Shown: piece by piece, positions 1-8,250 of the stretch | How positions within the stretch are numbered: the first letter of the stretch is position 1 | Layout of the letters: each line of letters opens with the position of its first letter | Assembly (NCBI GenBank): GCA_947503275.1 | Contig: CANNCZ010000002.1 | Span: 516,733 to 580,732, forward strand | DNA from: an uncultured Erythrobacter sp. | GTDB lineage: Bacteria; Pseudomonadota; Alphaproteobacteria; Sphingomonadales; Sphingomonadaceae | Direction of reading: 5' to 3' | DNA: 64,000 nucleotides | Position numbers and translations under genes: made by a program | Notes under the pieces: generated by a model | The model's input: the letters and a program-made list of their open reading frames with translations, nothing else | Told to the model about the DNA's origin: nothing | Database searches by the model: none

Positions 1-102
1 ACCAGCTGGCAATTGCAACAATATGGCAAACAATTCCCGCCCAACTATCTGCACGAGACGTGGCGCGACTGGCTATATTGGGACATTGAGCTCGAAGCGT
101 AA
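1..102 (+). CDS. C-terminal end of an unidentified protein (partial)
   Basis: An open frame enters from the left edge and stops with TAA at 100-102. It supplies the last 33 residues of a protein, rich in aromatic residues (Trp, Tyr) and ending in an acidic tail. That is too little to assign a family. The gene is convergent with the DUF4112 gene and separated from it by 3 bp. The frame is in phase from the first base, so nothing can be said about its start. Confidence 0.55.
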   Translation, partial: TSWQLQQYGKQFPPNYLHETWRDWLYWDIELEA

Positions 103-105
103 AAT

Positions 106-549
106 CTAGCCTTCGATAATCCGTGTTTCGGGATGATGCTTGTCCAGATGACGCTTGATGATACGCAAATTGCGCGTGTTGGACCGGAAAACGAAATCTG
201 CTGCGTCGCCTACAACGGGTAGCAATCCAATCGCTGCATCAACCGCAACATTGGTGCCCATCCGGGTCAACTGCCATTTGGACAGTCCCAGATTGCGCGC
301 TTCCCAAACCATGTAAGCACCCATCGCAGTCGTGATTATGTCTCCCAAAACCGGGATCAGGCCGATTAGCGCATCAAGCCCGATCGGCACATTCACACCC
401 GGAATACGAAAACTGCGCTCTAGCAACAGCTCGAGAGCCTCTACACGCGCGCGGATTGAGGCTGGATCATTTCCAGTTGGTAGGGTGAACCCCATGACCT
501 GAGCGCCGTCTTGAGGGCCCTCGAATGTCGGGCCGTCTGGGCCGTTCAT
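106..549 (-). CDS. DUF4112 domain-containing protein
   Basis: 147 residues. The central part carries two related hydrophobic repeats, one around residues 56-80 (containing GLIPVLGD) and one around 105-120 (GLLPVVGDAADF), joined by a segment with WEARNLGLS. This paired L(I/L)PV(L/V)GD pattern is typical of DUF4112, a family of small proteins thought to be membrane associated and without a known biochemical role. The first 30 residues are polar. The gene lies 18 bp downstream of the peptide-binding lipoprotein gene on the same strand and may be cotranscribed with it. The family call rests on the motif pattern and length; the function is unknown. Confidence 0.8.
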   Translation of the reverse strand: MNGPDGPTFEGPQDGAQVMGFTLPTGNDPASIRARVEALELLLERSFRIPGVNVPIGLDALIGLIPVLGDIITTAMGAYMVWEARNLGLSKWQLTRMGTNVAVDAAIGLLPVVGDAADFVFRSNTRNLRIIKRHLDKHHPETRIIEG

Positions 550-567
550 GTCACTCTCCTTCCCGTT

Positions 568-2037
568 CTATGTGGTGGGCTCAGATAGCGGGAACAAGGG
601 GTGCAAGCCCCATTGGTTCGCCTGATAGCCATCCACAGCGCCCCGAACCAGAGACCAGCGAACTGGGATTCCCAACGGAATAAACGCTTCTGCCACAACC
701 ATTTGCACATGAGCATCAGCAAGCAGCGACTGTTTTGCCTCCACGTTCTGCAAGGTAAGCGATTCCAGAACAAGTGCATCCGCTTCAGGCGAGCAAAGAC
801 CAATATCGAGCGAGCAATGGAACTGATTGAGAAACCAGCGCGGCGACGAATAGCGAGCCAGCCGGTCGTGAAATTCCAGCTCTGCACCTTTACCTGGTGC
901 GACCCGCACAGATGTCACGCCAATCGACTGCCACGCAGCTGAGATTTGCGCGAACAACAACTCACTGCCCGGTCCCTCTGGCATAGCGATACGCAGAACC
1001 GCTTCCTCGTCATTGCCTGCTTCCCAAGCTGCAATCCGCTGGCTGGCTATGGCTCTACGCTGTTCTATCGAAAGGTCGCTCCAGCGCGAATCCGAATATT
1101 GTATCGGAGAAAAAAGCTCCGGTGGGACGATCCACTCCGTCGCCTGCCAGCCAGCGATTCCAAATGGCTCGATCAACTCGTCCCGATCAAGCGCCATCGA
1201 CAAAGCCTCTCGCCGAGCAGGGTCAGCCAGCACACCAGCTTCACTTTTGAAGATCAGTCCGAAGACACCGCGAGCGGGATCCACCTGCACAGTCCCGCGT
1301 GACAACGGCCCCAATTCGGCCATGGGAAACGTGGCGATGGTTCCATTGAGCAAAAGATCCACTTCGCCATTGGAAAACGCATCAACCGCCGCACGAGCGG
1401 GCAATGCGCGCACTGTCAGTATCCGCGAGGATTCCTCCCAATCTTCGCGTTCGGGAAGGCCGCGATCCTGCGGCGGCAGGGCATCAAGCTGAGTCAAAGA
1501 CTGACCTTCTTCGCGCGACATTACCATTGGTCCAGCACCGCTCCCCGCACGCGCAAAGCCAAGCTCAGGCTGCGCAAGCAGACGCAGCAGGTCGGGCATT
1601 GGCCCTGATAGGCGCAGCTCAACCACCCGCCCTGTCATCGCGCGAATGTCCGTAACTTTGGCAAGGTCGAGGCCCAGCGAAGTTCCCTCAAGCCGCCGGA
1701 GTCTGTCTTGCAGGAGAATGCGGACATCCGCGGCGCTTACTGCTTCGCCATCGGGCCAATTGGCATCCCTCAAACGGAAGATGTAGCTCGATCCATCATC
1801 TGTAACGATCCAGCGTTCAGCGATGGCGGGAACAATTTGCCCGGCAGGATCAAGAGCGACCAGCCCTTCATGGGTGGCGCCGCGCAAATGCTGTGCCGCT
1901 GGTGACAGTCGCACGCCTTCATCAAGCAGCGATGCCTCATCACCAATAATGGCCACATTGACTGGACCGCGATCACCACCTGATCCGCAGGCAGCGAGCG
2001 CAAAACACAACATCAAAAAGAAGCAGAATCGGAACAC
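568..2037 (-). CDS. ABC transporter substrate-binding lipoprotein, family 5 (peptide/nickel type)
   Basis: 489 residues. The N-terminus is a lipoprotein signal with lipobox LAAC near residue 17, so the mature protein should be attached to a membrane in the periplasm. The body follows the family 5 extracellular solute-binding fold (DppA/OppA/MppA relatives): a segment near residue 75 reads ERWIVTDDGSSYIFRLRD, followed by a WPDGEAVSAADV segment, both hallmarks of the family. No permease or ATPase gene lies next to it, so the transporter partner must be elsewhere, or the protein works as a peptide sensor or recycling factor. The substrate cannot be read from the sequence. Confidence 0.85.
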   Translation of the reverse strand: MFRFCFFLMLCFALAACGSGGDRGPVNVAIIGDEASLLDEGVRLSPAAQHLRGATHEGLVALDPAGQIVPAIAERWIVTDDGSSYIFRLRDANWPDGEAVSAADVRILLQDRLRRLEGTSLGLDLAKVTDIRAMTGRVVELRLSGPMPDLLRLLAQPELGFARAGSGAGPMVMSREEGQSLTQLDALPPQDRGLPEREDWEESSRILTVRALPARAAVDAFSNGEVDLLLNGTIATFPMAELGPLSRGTVQVDPARGVFGLIFKSEAGVLADPARREALSMALDRDELIEPFGIAGWQATEWIVPPELFSPIQYSDSRWSDLSIEQRRAIASQRIAAWEAGNDEEAVLRIAMPEGPGSELLFAQISAAWQSIGVTSVRVAPGKGAELEFHDRLARYSSPRWFLNQFHCSLDIGLCSPEADALVLESLTLQNVEAKQSLLADAHVQMVVAEAFIPLGIPVRWSLVRGAVDGYQANQWGLHPLFPLSEPTT

Positions 2038-2114
2038 GCCAACAGGTTAGCAGCTTGTGCACCATTGGTCAGCGTGAAGTCACACTGCATTTCGTGTTAA
2101 ATTTTCGGGAGTGA

Positions 2115-2492
2115 TTAGACCTTGCGGAGACTGCGCTCAGCCGGCGGTGCCGGTGCACGGTGCGCGTATGATGTGCTGGACGCGGCTTTGGGATCAGCAA
2201 TGTCATCAGCGCTAGGCTTACGCGACATTTGCGAGTCCACTTCCTCATCGAAAGCAATGCCAAAGCGCTGGTCCTGAACCCAAGCTACGCTCCCGCCGAT
2301 CTTGCCGATATTGCGAAGCTCGATCTCGACGCGGTTACCGCGCTTCACGCGCAAGGTTCCCTCGCCCATCATCCCGCCATCTGACAGATTGCGGACACGG
2401 ACGCGATGCTGATCAGTTTCTTGCTCGATCCTGACATTCGCGAGCAGAAAAAGACTGTCGCGTGAAACGCTTCTTGTCTCGACCCCTGTCAT
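2115..2492 (-). CDS. PilZ domain-containing protein
   Basis: 125 residues. Residues 6-80 form a PilZ-like beta barrel with RVRVRNLSDGGMMGEG, matching the (D/N)xSxxG half of the c-di-GMP binding motif. The upstream RxxxR half is poorly matched, so actual c-di-GMP binding is uncertain. The final 40 residues are low complexity and probably disordered. Many short single-domain PilZ proteins of this type occur in sphingomonads. The gene stands alone: 209 bp separate it from dksA upstream, and nothing recognisable was seen in that gap. Confidence 0.8.
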   Translation of the reverse strand: MTGVETRSVSRDSLFLLANVRIEQETDQHRVRVRNLSDGGMMGEGTLRVKRGNRVEIELRNIGKIGGSVAWVQDQRFGIAFDEEVDSQMSRKPSADDIADPKAASSTSYAHRAPAPPAERSLRKV

Positions 2493-2701
2493 CGTTGCAT
2501 CGTCTCCTGAACTCTCAAAAGTTCGCAGTTATTGTTTCGCCACCACATGCACCGCATACACACGGTTGCACTCCATTTCGGATAGGACAGCGCGGTAAAT
2601 GACCCGTTAACGCAGCTTCGACGCACGCCCAGAATGGCGGGAGCGTTTCAAACTGGCACAACTTGTAAGGATTTGTAACTAACGCCGGTTTCAAGCGAGA
2701 A

Positions 2702-3160
2702 TCAGTCGTCGCGCGATACCTTTTCGCGGCGCTCATGCGCTTCTTGTGCCTCGACAGTCATGGTCGCGACCGGCCGCGCTATCAGACGACGAAGGCCGAT
2801 AGGATCGCCGGTTACTTCGCAATATCCATATTCACCCTGCTCAATCCGGCGCAATGCTGAATCGATTTTGGAGACCAGTTTGCGCTGACGATCTCGCGTC
2901 CGCAGCTCTATGCCCCAATCGGTTTCACTGGACGCGCGGTCGTTCAGATCCGCTTCGCGTATGGGACCATCTGCCAATGATTGCAGTGTTTGATCAGCGG
3001 CAGTGTGGATCGAACGCTTCCATTCGATCAACAACAGCTGGAAATAGGCCCGCTGCTGCTCGTTCATATACTCCTCGTTATCGCCCGGGACATAATCCGG
3101 AGCAACAAGGCTCTTTGCTTTTTCAAAGATTTCAATTTCTTCAGACGCGGCCGCTGACAT
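2702..3160 (-). CDS. dksA: RNA polymerase-binding transcription factor DksA
   Basis: 152 residues from the ATG at 3160; the longer frame would need a TTG. DksA binds the RNA polymerase secondary channel and works with ppGpp to adjust rRNA, amino-acid and stress promoters. The coiled-coil tip DLNDRASS keeps both acidic residues corresponding to E. coli D71 and D74, and the alanine corresponding to A76. The globular end has the usual IGLRRLIARP core, but only one of the four zinc-ligand cysteines is left (YGYCEVTGDP); the others are replaced by Thr, Thr and Ala. Single-cysteine DksA proteins are known in alphaproteobacteria and can be functional, so this is the normal lineage form rather than a broken gene. 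Confidence 0.93.
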   Translation of the reverse strand: MSAAASEEIEIFEKAKSLVAPDYVPGDNEEYMNEQQRAYFQLLLIEWKRSIHTAADQTLQSLADGPIREADLNDRASSETDWGIELRTRDRQRKLVSKIDSALRRIEQGEYGYCEVTGDPIGLRRLIARPVATMTVEAQEAHERREKVSRDD

Positions 3161-3488
3161 GTGGTGCTCTAATCCCAAAAACCTCTCGCGAGACCGTCCC
3201 GTCCAAGTGCGCGGATGTTTCCACCGCTTCGCTTGCCCCCCAGCAAGTTCTTACGCTGTCGGGCCTATAGGCAAGGCCCCCTCGCCCCGCAAGCCAGTTT
3301 GAGAAAGCGTTCTCCACAGTCGACCCGAATGTCCCAAAAACAGCCACAAATTAGCGAGCTGCCCCCGTACCCAGTGGAAAAAGATGTAAACCGTTAACCT
3401 TTTGTTGACCACGATCCTTGAGGTCTGGGTTTGCGTGGTCCGCGACGGGGTAGGGCCATTTACCCGAACTGGGCGCAAACTGGGGAAT
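3161..3488. promoter_or_regulatory. Divergent intergenic region between dksA and the Sel1 gene
   Basis: 328 bp between two divergent starts must hold the promoters for dksA (leftward) and the Sel1-repeat gene (rightward). I see no convincing small ORF, repeat or hairpin in it. A TTAA-N7-TTGA sequence at 3394-3408 resembles a CtrA site with one mismatch, about 80 bp before the Sel1 start, but this is weak evidence alone. Confidence 0.4.
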
Positions 3489-3821
3489 ATGAAGATGGAA
3501 TACAAATCGATCGCAGCGGGTGATGTAACGCCGCTCAATTCTGGAGAGACCGATCTCGCCATTGCGGGCTATCTCGCAGAGGCCGCAGCTGGTGACCTGG
3601 CCGCGCTGTTTAACCTTGGCGTTGCCTATTCGACTGGCAGTAACGGGATGACAGTGGACCTGATTGAATCGCACAAGTGGTTCAACCTCGCCGCCTCGCG
3701 CGGTCACGAAGAAGCCGGTTGGTGCCGTGCGGATGTTTCCGATGAGATGACTGCGCGCGAAATCGCCGAAGCTCAGCGCCGCGCTCGTCGCTGGCTGTCT
3801 GAAGAACGGCGCGCTGCTTAA
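3489..3821 (+). CDS. Sel1-repeat (TPR-like) small protein
   Basis: 110 residues from ATG 3489; an ATG at 3495 is equally possible, with GGGG at 3482-3485 as a weak ribosome site. Residues about 30-75 contain a helical-hairpin repeat of Sel1 type: GDLAALFNLGVAYSTG followed by ESHKWFNLAASRGHEEA. The C-terminal helix is rich in Ala, Arg and Glu. One to two such repeats usually act as a protein-protein interaction module. The longer frame beginning at 3402 adds 29 residues that do not look like protein and lacks a better ribosome site. The gene ends 10 bp from the convergent acyltransferase gene. The partner is unknown. Confidence 0.75.
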   Translation: MKMEYKSIAAGDVTPLNSGETDLAIAGYLAEAAAGDLAALFNLGVAYSTGSNGMTVDLIESHKWFNLAASRGHEEAGWCRADVSDEMTAREIAEAQRRARRWLSEERRAA

Positions 3822-3831
3822 CTCGCTCTGA

Positions 3832-4986
3832 TCAGGCACCCTTTTTAAAGGGGGTCCGATCATCCAGTATGATTTGATCGTTCTCAACGCCTTCGCGTTC
3901 ACGTTCGAGAAAATCGGCAATTGCTGCGCGAAAACCGGGGTCAGCCATCCAGTGCGCTGACCACGTTTGCACTGGCTCGTATCCGCGAGCCAATTTGTGT
4001 CCGCCTTGCGCGCCAGCCTCAACACGCGGCAATCCTAGCTCGATCGCTATGTCGATCGCTTGGTAATAACATAGTTCGAAATGCAAAAAGGGTATGTCAC
4101 GACGGCATCCCCAATACCGGCCATAAATCGCGTCGGCTCCAATGAAATTGAGCGCACCAGCGACCGGCTCGTCATCATCGTATGCGAGGATCAGCACCAT
4201 GCGATCCCCCATGCGTTCACCCATCAAAGTGAACGCTTCACGTGCTAGGTATGGCGTGCCCCATTTGCGCGCGCCCGTGTCCTGATAGAACTCCCAAAAC
4301 GCATCCCAATGGTGCGGTTTGATATCATCAGCTGTTAATCGCTCAATTCGTAGGCCAGCCTGTGCGGCCGCCCTCTCTTTGCGCAGGTTCTTGCGCTTCC
4401 GGGACGCCAACTCATCCAAAAAACCATCAAAATTGTCATAGTCACGGTTCAGCCAATGAAACTGGATGTCGCTGCGCATCAACCAGTCACCATCCTCGAA
4501 AAGCGGCACCTGCTCTGGCTCGATAAAGGTCGCGTGTGCTGATGAGAGGCCGTTCTGCTCACAAACGACCTCCGCCCCTTTGAGCAGGTGTCCGGCGAGA
4601 GACGGATCGGAAAGCAGCAATCGCGGGCCGTTTGCAGGTGTGAATGGCGCTGCGATTTGCAATTTGGGGTAATAATTGCGCCCCGCGCGATGAAGCGCGT
4701 CTGCCCAGGAATGATCAAAAACATACTCGCCTTGGCTGTGCCCCTTGGCATAGCTTGGCATAGCGGCAAGCAGACGCTCGCGCGCATCGGTAACAACAAT
4801 CGGCACTGGGTCCCACCCGGTCCCCTCGCCAACGCTCCCTGATTCTTCGAGTGCAGTTAGAAATTCGTGGCTGACAAAGGGGTTGCGGTCTCCACCCAAC
4901 GCATTCCATTGCTTTGCATCAAATTCGCTCACGCCCGGGGCTAGCCGCACTGTCAATTCAGAAGGTGGGGTCGCCTCTTCGCTCAT
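3832..4986 (-). CDS. GNAT-type N-acyltransferase family protein (COG3146, DUF482)
   Basis: 384 residues. The length and segments such as NPFVSHEFLTALE near the N-terminus and a long C-terminal half with RKRKNLRKERAAA, HWDAFWEFYQDTG and YGRYWGCRRDIPFLHFELCYYQAID match the DUF482/COG3146 family, a tandem-GNAT group related to FemX-like peptidyl transferases. The substrate is unknown. The start overlaps the stop of the GDPD gene by 4 bp, and it is the last gene of a five-gene leftward operon with DUF3572, HAD, RidA and GDPD. The stop lies 10 bp from the convergent Sel1 gene. Confidence 0.85.
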   Translation of the reverse strand: MSEEATPPSELTVRLAPGVSEFDAKQWNALGGDRNPFVSHEFLTALEESGSVGEGTGWDPVPIVVTDARERLLAAMPSYAKGHSQGEYVFDHSWADALHRAGRNYYPKLQIAAPFTPANGPRLLLSDPSLAGHLLKGAEVVCEQNGLSSAHATFIEPEQVPLFEDGDWLMRSDIQFHWLNRDYDNFDGFLDELASRKRKNLRKERAAAQAGLRIERLTADDIKPHHWDAFWEFYQDTGARKWGTPYLAREAFTLMGERMGDRMVLILAYDDDEPVAGALNFIGADAIYGRYWGCRRDIPFLHFELCYYQAIDIAIELGLPRVEAGAQGGHKLARGYEPVQTWSAHWMADPGFRAAIADFLEREREGVENDQIILDDRTPFKKGA

Positions 4987-5744
4987 GGGACACCATCACC
5001 TTCCGCTATAAGAGCGTCAGCATAGGCCTCGGCCTTGAACCGATCTGCCGCAGTGCGAACGGTCCATGTCAGCAACGGCTTGCCCCGCGCGCGCCAATTT
5101 GAAGCGGTTGGAGCCTCAATATCGCGCAAATCTGCCGCGAGAAAATCGGGCTGAGCGCGCTCCATTGCTGCTGGATTGTGCCACAAGCCCTCGAACCCAT
5201 TTCTGTGAGTGTCGGTACCAACAAAACCTCGGACTACATCTGATGCATGTCTAGAGAACCATTCTGGCACCCTAGAGTCAAAGCTCATAACCGAAATTAC
5301 ACCACGATAGTCGTACATATCTTTCAAACATGCTGCGGACACACGCGAGATATCTTCATGTGAAAACGAGGCTTGCGATTTCACCTCGATCAGGATCGGC
5401 ACCTGTGCAGCGACCTCATCGAGCATGTCAGCAAGAGTCCAGATTTTCTGCTCGGTCCCGGCGATCTGAAGTGTGCACAGTTCATCTGCATTTCGGTCGG
5501 CCACTTTGCCGATCGCACCGGTCAATCGTTGAAGGTCGAAGTCGTGAAAAACCAGAGGTTTGCCATCGCTGCTGAGCTGAATGTCGCATTCAATGCCTAA
5601 GCCGCGATCAATAGCTGCGCGAATGGCGGCACGCGTATTTTCAGGCACAGCATCGCGCCTTCCCAGACCCTTTGAACCGCTATGCAAACCACGATGGGCG
5701 AAGCTATACTTGGTAAGCCAGTCTGGGGCTGTGCGTTCAGTCAT
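4983..5744 (-). CDS. Glycerophosphodiester phosphodiesterase family protein
   Basis: 253 residues without a signal peptide, so probably cytoplasmic. The GDPD TIM-barrel signatures are present: FAHRGLH near residue 15, ENTRAAIRAAIDRGLGIECDIQ near 35-55 (metal and catalytic acidic residues), then FHDFDLQRLTG. The family hydrolyses glycerophosphodiesters from lipid turnover to glycerol 3-phosphate and an alcohol. The gene overlaps the acyltransferase gene (ATGA) and follows the RidA gene by 7 bp, so the two lipid or cell-wall type enzymes are probably translated together. Confidence 0.92.
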   Translation of the reverse strand: MTERTAPDWLTKYSFAHRGLHSGSKGLGRRDAVPENTRAAIRAAIDRGLGIECDIQLSSDGKPLVFHDFDLQRLTGAIGKVADRNADELCTLQIAGTEQKIWTLADMLDEVAAQVPILIEVKSQASFSHEDISRVSAACLKDMYDYRGVISVMSFDSRVPEWFSRHASDVVRGFVGTDTHRNGFEGLWHNPAAMERAQPDFLAADLRDIEAPTASNWRARGKPLLTWTVRTAADRFKAEAYADALIAEGDGVP

Positions 5745-5751
5745 GGCGCCT

Positions 5752-6207
5752 TCAATCAGCGATCGCGATCACCGCATCAACTTCAACCGCAGCACCCAAA
5801 GGCAAAACGGGCACACCAACAGCTGAGCGGGAATGCCGGCCTTTCTCGCCAAACACTTCAAACATCAGATCGGAAGCGCCATTGGCGACTTTCGGTTGGT
5901 CGGTAAATTCCGCTGTTGAGCAGACAAAAGCGCCCAGTTTCACGACTCGTTCAACCCGATTCAATAGACCGACAGCTTTCAACTGCGCGAGGATCATCAA
6001 ACCGCAACCGCGGGCCGCGTGCATGCCGCCGTCAAGCATCACATCTTCTCCCAGCCGCCCTTTGACCAAGGTGCCCTCAACAAAGGGAAGCTGACCAGAA
6101 ACATAGGCAAATCCGCCTTGAACGACCACTGGCATATAGCTCGCGACTGGCGCTGCTGCTTCGGGCAAGACAATGCCCAGTTCCTCAAGTTTAGCTTCGA
6201 TGCTCAC
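5752..6207 (-). CDS. RidA family protein
   Basis: 151 residues from a GTG at 6207, which overlaps the TGA of the HAD gene as GTGA and has GGAGAGG just upstream. Starting at 6258 would add 17 residues encoded inside the HAD gene. RidA proteins deaminate reactive enamine/imine intermediates. The profile fits the longer RidA subgroup (COG0251, YjgF-like): YMPVVVQGGFAYVSGQLP near residue 25 and a C-terminal RSAVGVPVLPLGAAVEVDAV. The canonical catalytic Arg is represented by the Arg of HSRSAVGV. Position in the operon suggests a housekeeping role. Confidence 0.9.
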   Translation of the reverse strand: MSIEAKLEELGIVLPEAAAPVASYMPVVVQGGFAYVSGQLPFVEGTLVKGRLGEDVMLDGGMHAARGCGLMILAQLKAVGLLNRVERVVKLGAFVCSTAEFTDQPKVANGASDLMFEVFGEKGRHSRSAVGVPVLPLGAAVEVDAVIAIAD

Positions 6208-6833
6208 GCCGCCTCTCCTTCCAATTGGTTCATCAACCACGGCAAAGCATCGGACCATTGGTCAATGCGTGCATCCGCGTGGCCTGACTTTTGCGCGCAG
6301 TCGATTGAGCCTGCAATCATAGGCTCACCGCAGAAATGCAGGCGCCCCACATGCGGCGCAGTCTCTTTAACCGATACGTGATGCTGCGCGAGATCATCAA
6401 TGAAAAGCGCGCGACATGGTGCGAAATCCTCGACAATTTTCTGCAACGCTGGCCCCTTCGGTCCTTGATTGGTGAAGACTTCGGCATGCAGCCCATGCGC
6501 AGCCAATTGCTCAGCGCGCATATCCCGCCTCGAGTCCACCAAATTGGTAAGGATCACGACATCGGCATGATCGCTCAGTGTGTTAAGCGCTTCAATCGCC
6601 CCGGCAATAGGCATTTGGCGATCCATCTCGGTGTCAAAAAACCCACCCAGCATCTTCCAAATGTCGGAGGGCTCGAGCAATTCGCCACTTTGCTGCCAGC
6701 GTAGCGCCTCGGTGAAATTCCCACCTTCCAGCTTGAAATTCACGCCTTGCGTTTCTTCAAGCCAATCCTTGAAAGGCGAAACCATGTGGAGGATCACCTC
6801 ATCACAATCGCTGATAATTAGAGGGCGGCTCAT
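6204..6833 (-). CDS. HAD family hydrolase
   Basis: 209 residues. All four HAD motifs are visible: motif I ISDCDEVI near residue 9, motif II ILTN near 94, a Lys in NQGPKGPAL near 125, and motif IV FIDDLAQ near 145. The substitution of Cys and Glu around the nucleophile (DCDEV rather than DxDGT) marks a divergent subgroup with unknown substrate. Translation is coupled on both sides: ATGA-type overlap with DUF3572 upstream and GTGA with RidA downstream. Confidence 0.87.
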   Translation of the reverse strand: MSRPLIISDCDEVILHMVSPFKDWLEETQGVNFKLEGGNFTEALRWQQSGELLEPSDIWKMLGGFFDTEMDRQMPIAGAIEALNTLSDHADVVILTNLVDSRRDMRAEQLAAHGLHAEVFTNQGPKGPALQKIVEDFAPCRALFIDDLAQHHVSVKETAPHVGRLHFCGEPMIAGSIDCAQKSGHADARIDQWSDALPWLMNQLEGEAA

Positions 6834-7132
6834 GCTTGGAGGTCCTTTCGAGCGGCGACCAATTCTTCAGGCGTAACGGCAAGCGCTTCGGCCGCGCGGA
6901 TCAGGTCGGGTTCGTAATTGGCGAGAAATTCAAGTGCAGAGCCCAGAACTTGATAGTCACCGAGCCCCGCTCTTAAAGAATCGGGATCGAGCCCGGTCAA
7001 TTCAAGGTAACGCTCTGCCCTATCGTTATCCTGCAGCAACCAGCCAATAGCAGCCAATGCCAAAGTGGCTGCGCGGGCTGAACCCTGCTGTGATTGATCG
7101 TCGCTGGCGAATTCTGATGGCAAGTTGATCAA
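6830..7132 (-). CDS. DUF3572 domain-containing protein
   Basis: 100 residues. The segment DNDRAERYLELTGLDPDSLRAGLGD is close to the family core, and the C-terminal helix ends in EELVAARKDL. DUF3572 is a small, mainly alphaproteobacterial family of unknown function. It is first in the leftward operon, overlapping the HAD gene by 4 bp, and is divergent from divK, with only 70 bp between the two starts; this DUF3572/response regulator pairing is, from memory, common in the order. Confidence 0.85.
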   Translation of the reverse strand: MINLPSEFASDDQSQQGSARAATLALAAIGWLLQDNDRAERYLELTGLDPDSLRAGLGDYQVLGSALEFLANYEPDLIRAAEALAVTPEELVAARKDLQA

Positions 7133-7202
7133 GTCCGGGATTGTGATGGCTCTCGCGAAGGATTAGACCTTGCGCACGGGATCAGGTGTATCGGGGCATT
7201 CA

Positions 7203-7571
7203 GTGGCAAAGCGAGTAATGGTTGTCGAGGACAATGACCTCAACCGAAGATTGTTCTGTGATGTTTTGAAAGCCAATGGGTTCGATGTCGATCCTGTGGC
7301 CACCGGCGAAGAAGTGCTCTCAACGGCCCGCTCGACCGCTCCCGACCTCATCATCATGGATATTCAACTGCCGGGAATGTCCGGCGTGGATCTGATCACG
7401 GCTGCAAAGCAAGACGAGAGTTTGAATGCGATTCCGGTGCTAGCGGTTACAGCATTTGCCGCAAAAGGTGACGAAGAACGGATTCGCGCTGCCGGGGCTG
7501 CTGGCTATCTGTCTAAACCCGTCTCGATCCTGCCTTTCATGAATGCTGTGAAGAGCTTGTTGACGGATTGA
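7203..7571 (+). CDS. divK: DivK-type single-domain response regulator
   Basis: 122 residues from GTG 7203 (GGGG at 7193-7196). It is a bare receiver domain: acidic pair VVEDND, phosphoacceptor Asp in LIIMDIQLPGMSG, the Thr of VTAFAAKGDEERIR and the Lys of YLSKPVS. The long AFAxKGDEERIR stretch and the SKPVSILPF segment match Caulobacter DivK very closely, so it probably acts in the DivJ/PleC-DivK-DivL relay that controls CtrA and cell polarity. No kinase gene is in the window. A TTG start at 7170 would add 11 residues and is less likely. Confidence 0.85.
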   Translation: MAKRVMVVEDNDLNRRLFCDVLKANGFDVDPVATGEEVLSTARSTAPDLIIMDIQLPGMSGVDLITAAKQDESLNAIPVLAVTAFAAKGDEERIRAAGAAGYLSKPVSILPFMNAVKSLLTD

Positions 7572-7575
7572 CGGA

Positions 7576-8145
7576 CTAACCAACAAAATACTCCGCTGCA
7601 TAAACGAGCCAGGTCACGAAAAGTCCACCGAGGAAAATACGGTAGGCGTAGCTCAGATAGCGATATTTGCGTTTGTAAAGGACTTGACCGTTTTGGTGGA
7701 TGTCCTTGAGCATAACCCGAAAAAGCTCTTCATCCGTCGCAAATTGATCGAGCAAATTGTCGCTCCATTCTTCCTGATCAAGCGATGAAAAGTGTCCAAA
7801 AAATAGTGGGTTAAAGTCTGCCTTATCTTCCGGCGGTTTGCTCATTGCAGGCAGAACCGCAAGCACCGCAGTGAGTGAGGACAGGAACGCTGTCGCTGCA
7901 AGACACAAGGTCGACCATGAAATCTCCGTCCCGATCAACCGTGTAACAGCCAATGAGAATACGACAAAAGTCGCACCGATGAGTATCGAGGCCTTCTGAT
8001 CCGCCATTTGCGACAAGGTCAGCGTGTTAATCTGCGCGGTCCGAATAAGATGGACTGCCTGCTGTGAAAACTCGCGCTCACGCGGTTCCTCCGCTGTCTT
8101 TGGATCTCCTTCCGACACGGATTGTCCCCCCTTAGATTGGCCCAT
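7576..8145 (-). CDS. Pycsar-effector-like (PycTM, former DUF5706) membrane protein
   Basis: 189 residues if started at ATG 8145; a start at 8199 would add 18 residues with an odd composition. A polar N-terminus is followed by an amphipathic helix ending in MADQKASILIG, two closely spaced membrane helices (about residues 62-115), a soluble stretch, then a basic helix KYRYLSYAYR and a final membrane helix. The ADxKASIL(L/I) motif and the helix order match the PycTM/DUF5706 family, whose members are cyclic-nucleotide-triggered membrane effectors in Pycsar antiphage systems. No adenylate or uridylate cyclase gene is nearby; the neighbours are divK and sphingolipid genes. A defence role is therefore not supported by context; the family call is moderately strong. 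Confidence 0.65.
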   Translation of the reverse strand: MGQSKGGQSVSEGDPKTAEEPREREFSQQAVHLIRTAQINTLTLSQMADQKASILIGATFVVFSLAVTRLIGTEISWSTLCLAATAFLSSLTAVLAVLPAMSKPPEDKADFNPLFFGHFSSLDQEEWSDNLLDQFATDEELFRVMLKDIHQNGQVLYKRKYRYLSYAYRIFLGGLFVTWLVYAAEYFVG

Positions 8146-8250
8146 TCTTTGCCAGCGCGGCGAAAACTTGACAAGTTTGGCGCCGAATGCGCTTTGCAAG
8201 CGTTATCTATCGGTACCTTAAGTGCCAACCAACAAAAGAGCATATTCACC

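Noticed and set aside
3394..3408. TTAA-N7-TTGA CtrA-like site before the Sel1 gene
   Set aside because: One mismatch and no supporting second site; mentioned only within the intergenic entry.
3831..3860. ACCCTTTTTAAAGGGGGT as a bidirectional terminator
   Set aside because: It overlaps the end of the acyltransferase coding region and would leave almost no loop.
7576..8145. A complete Pycsar defence system
   Set aside because: No cyclase gene adjacent; only the effector-like protein is present.
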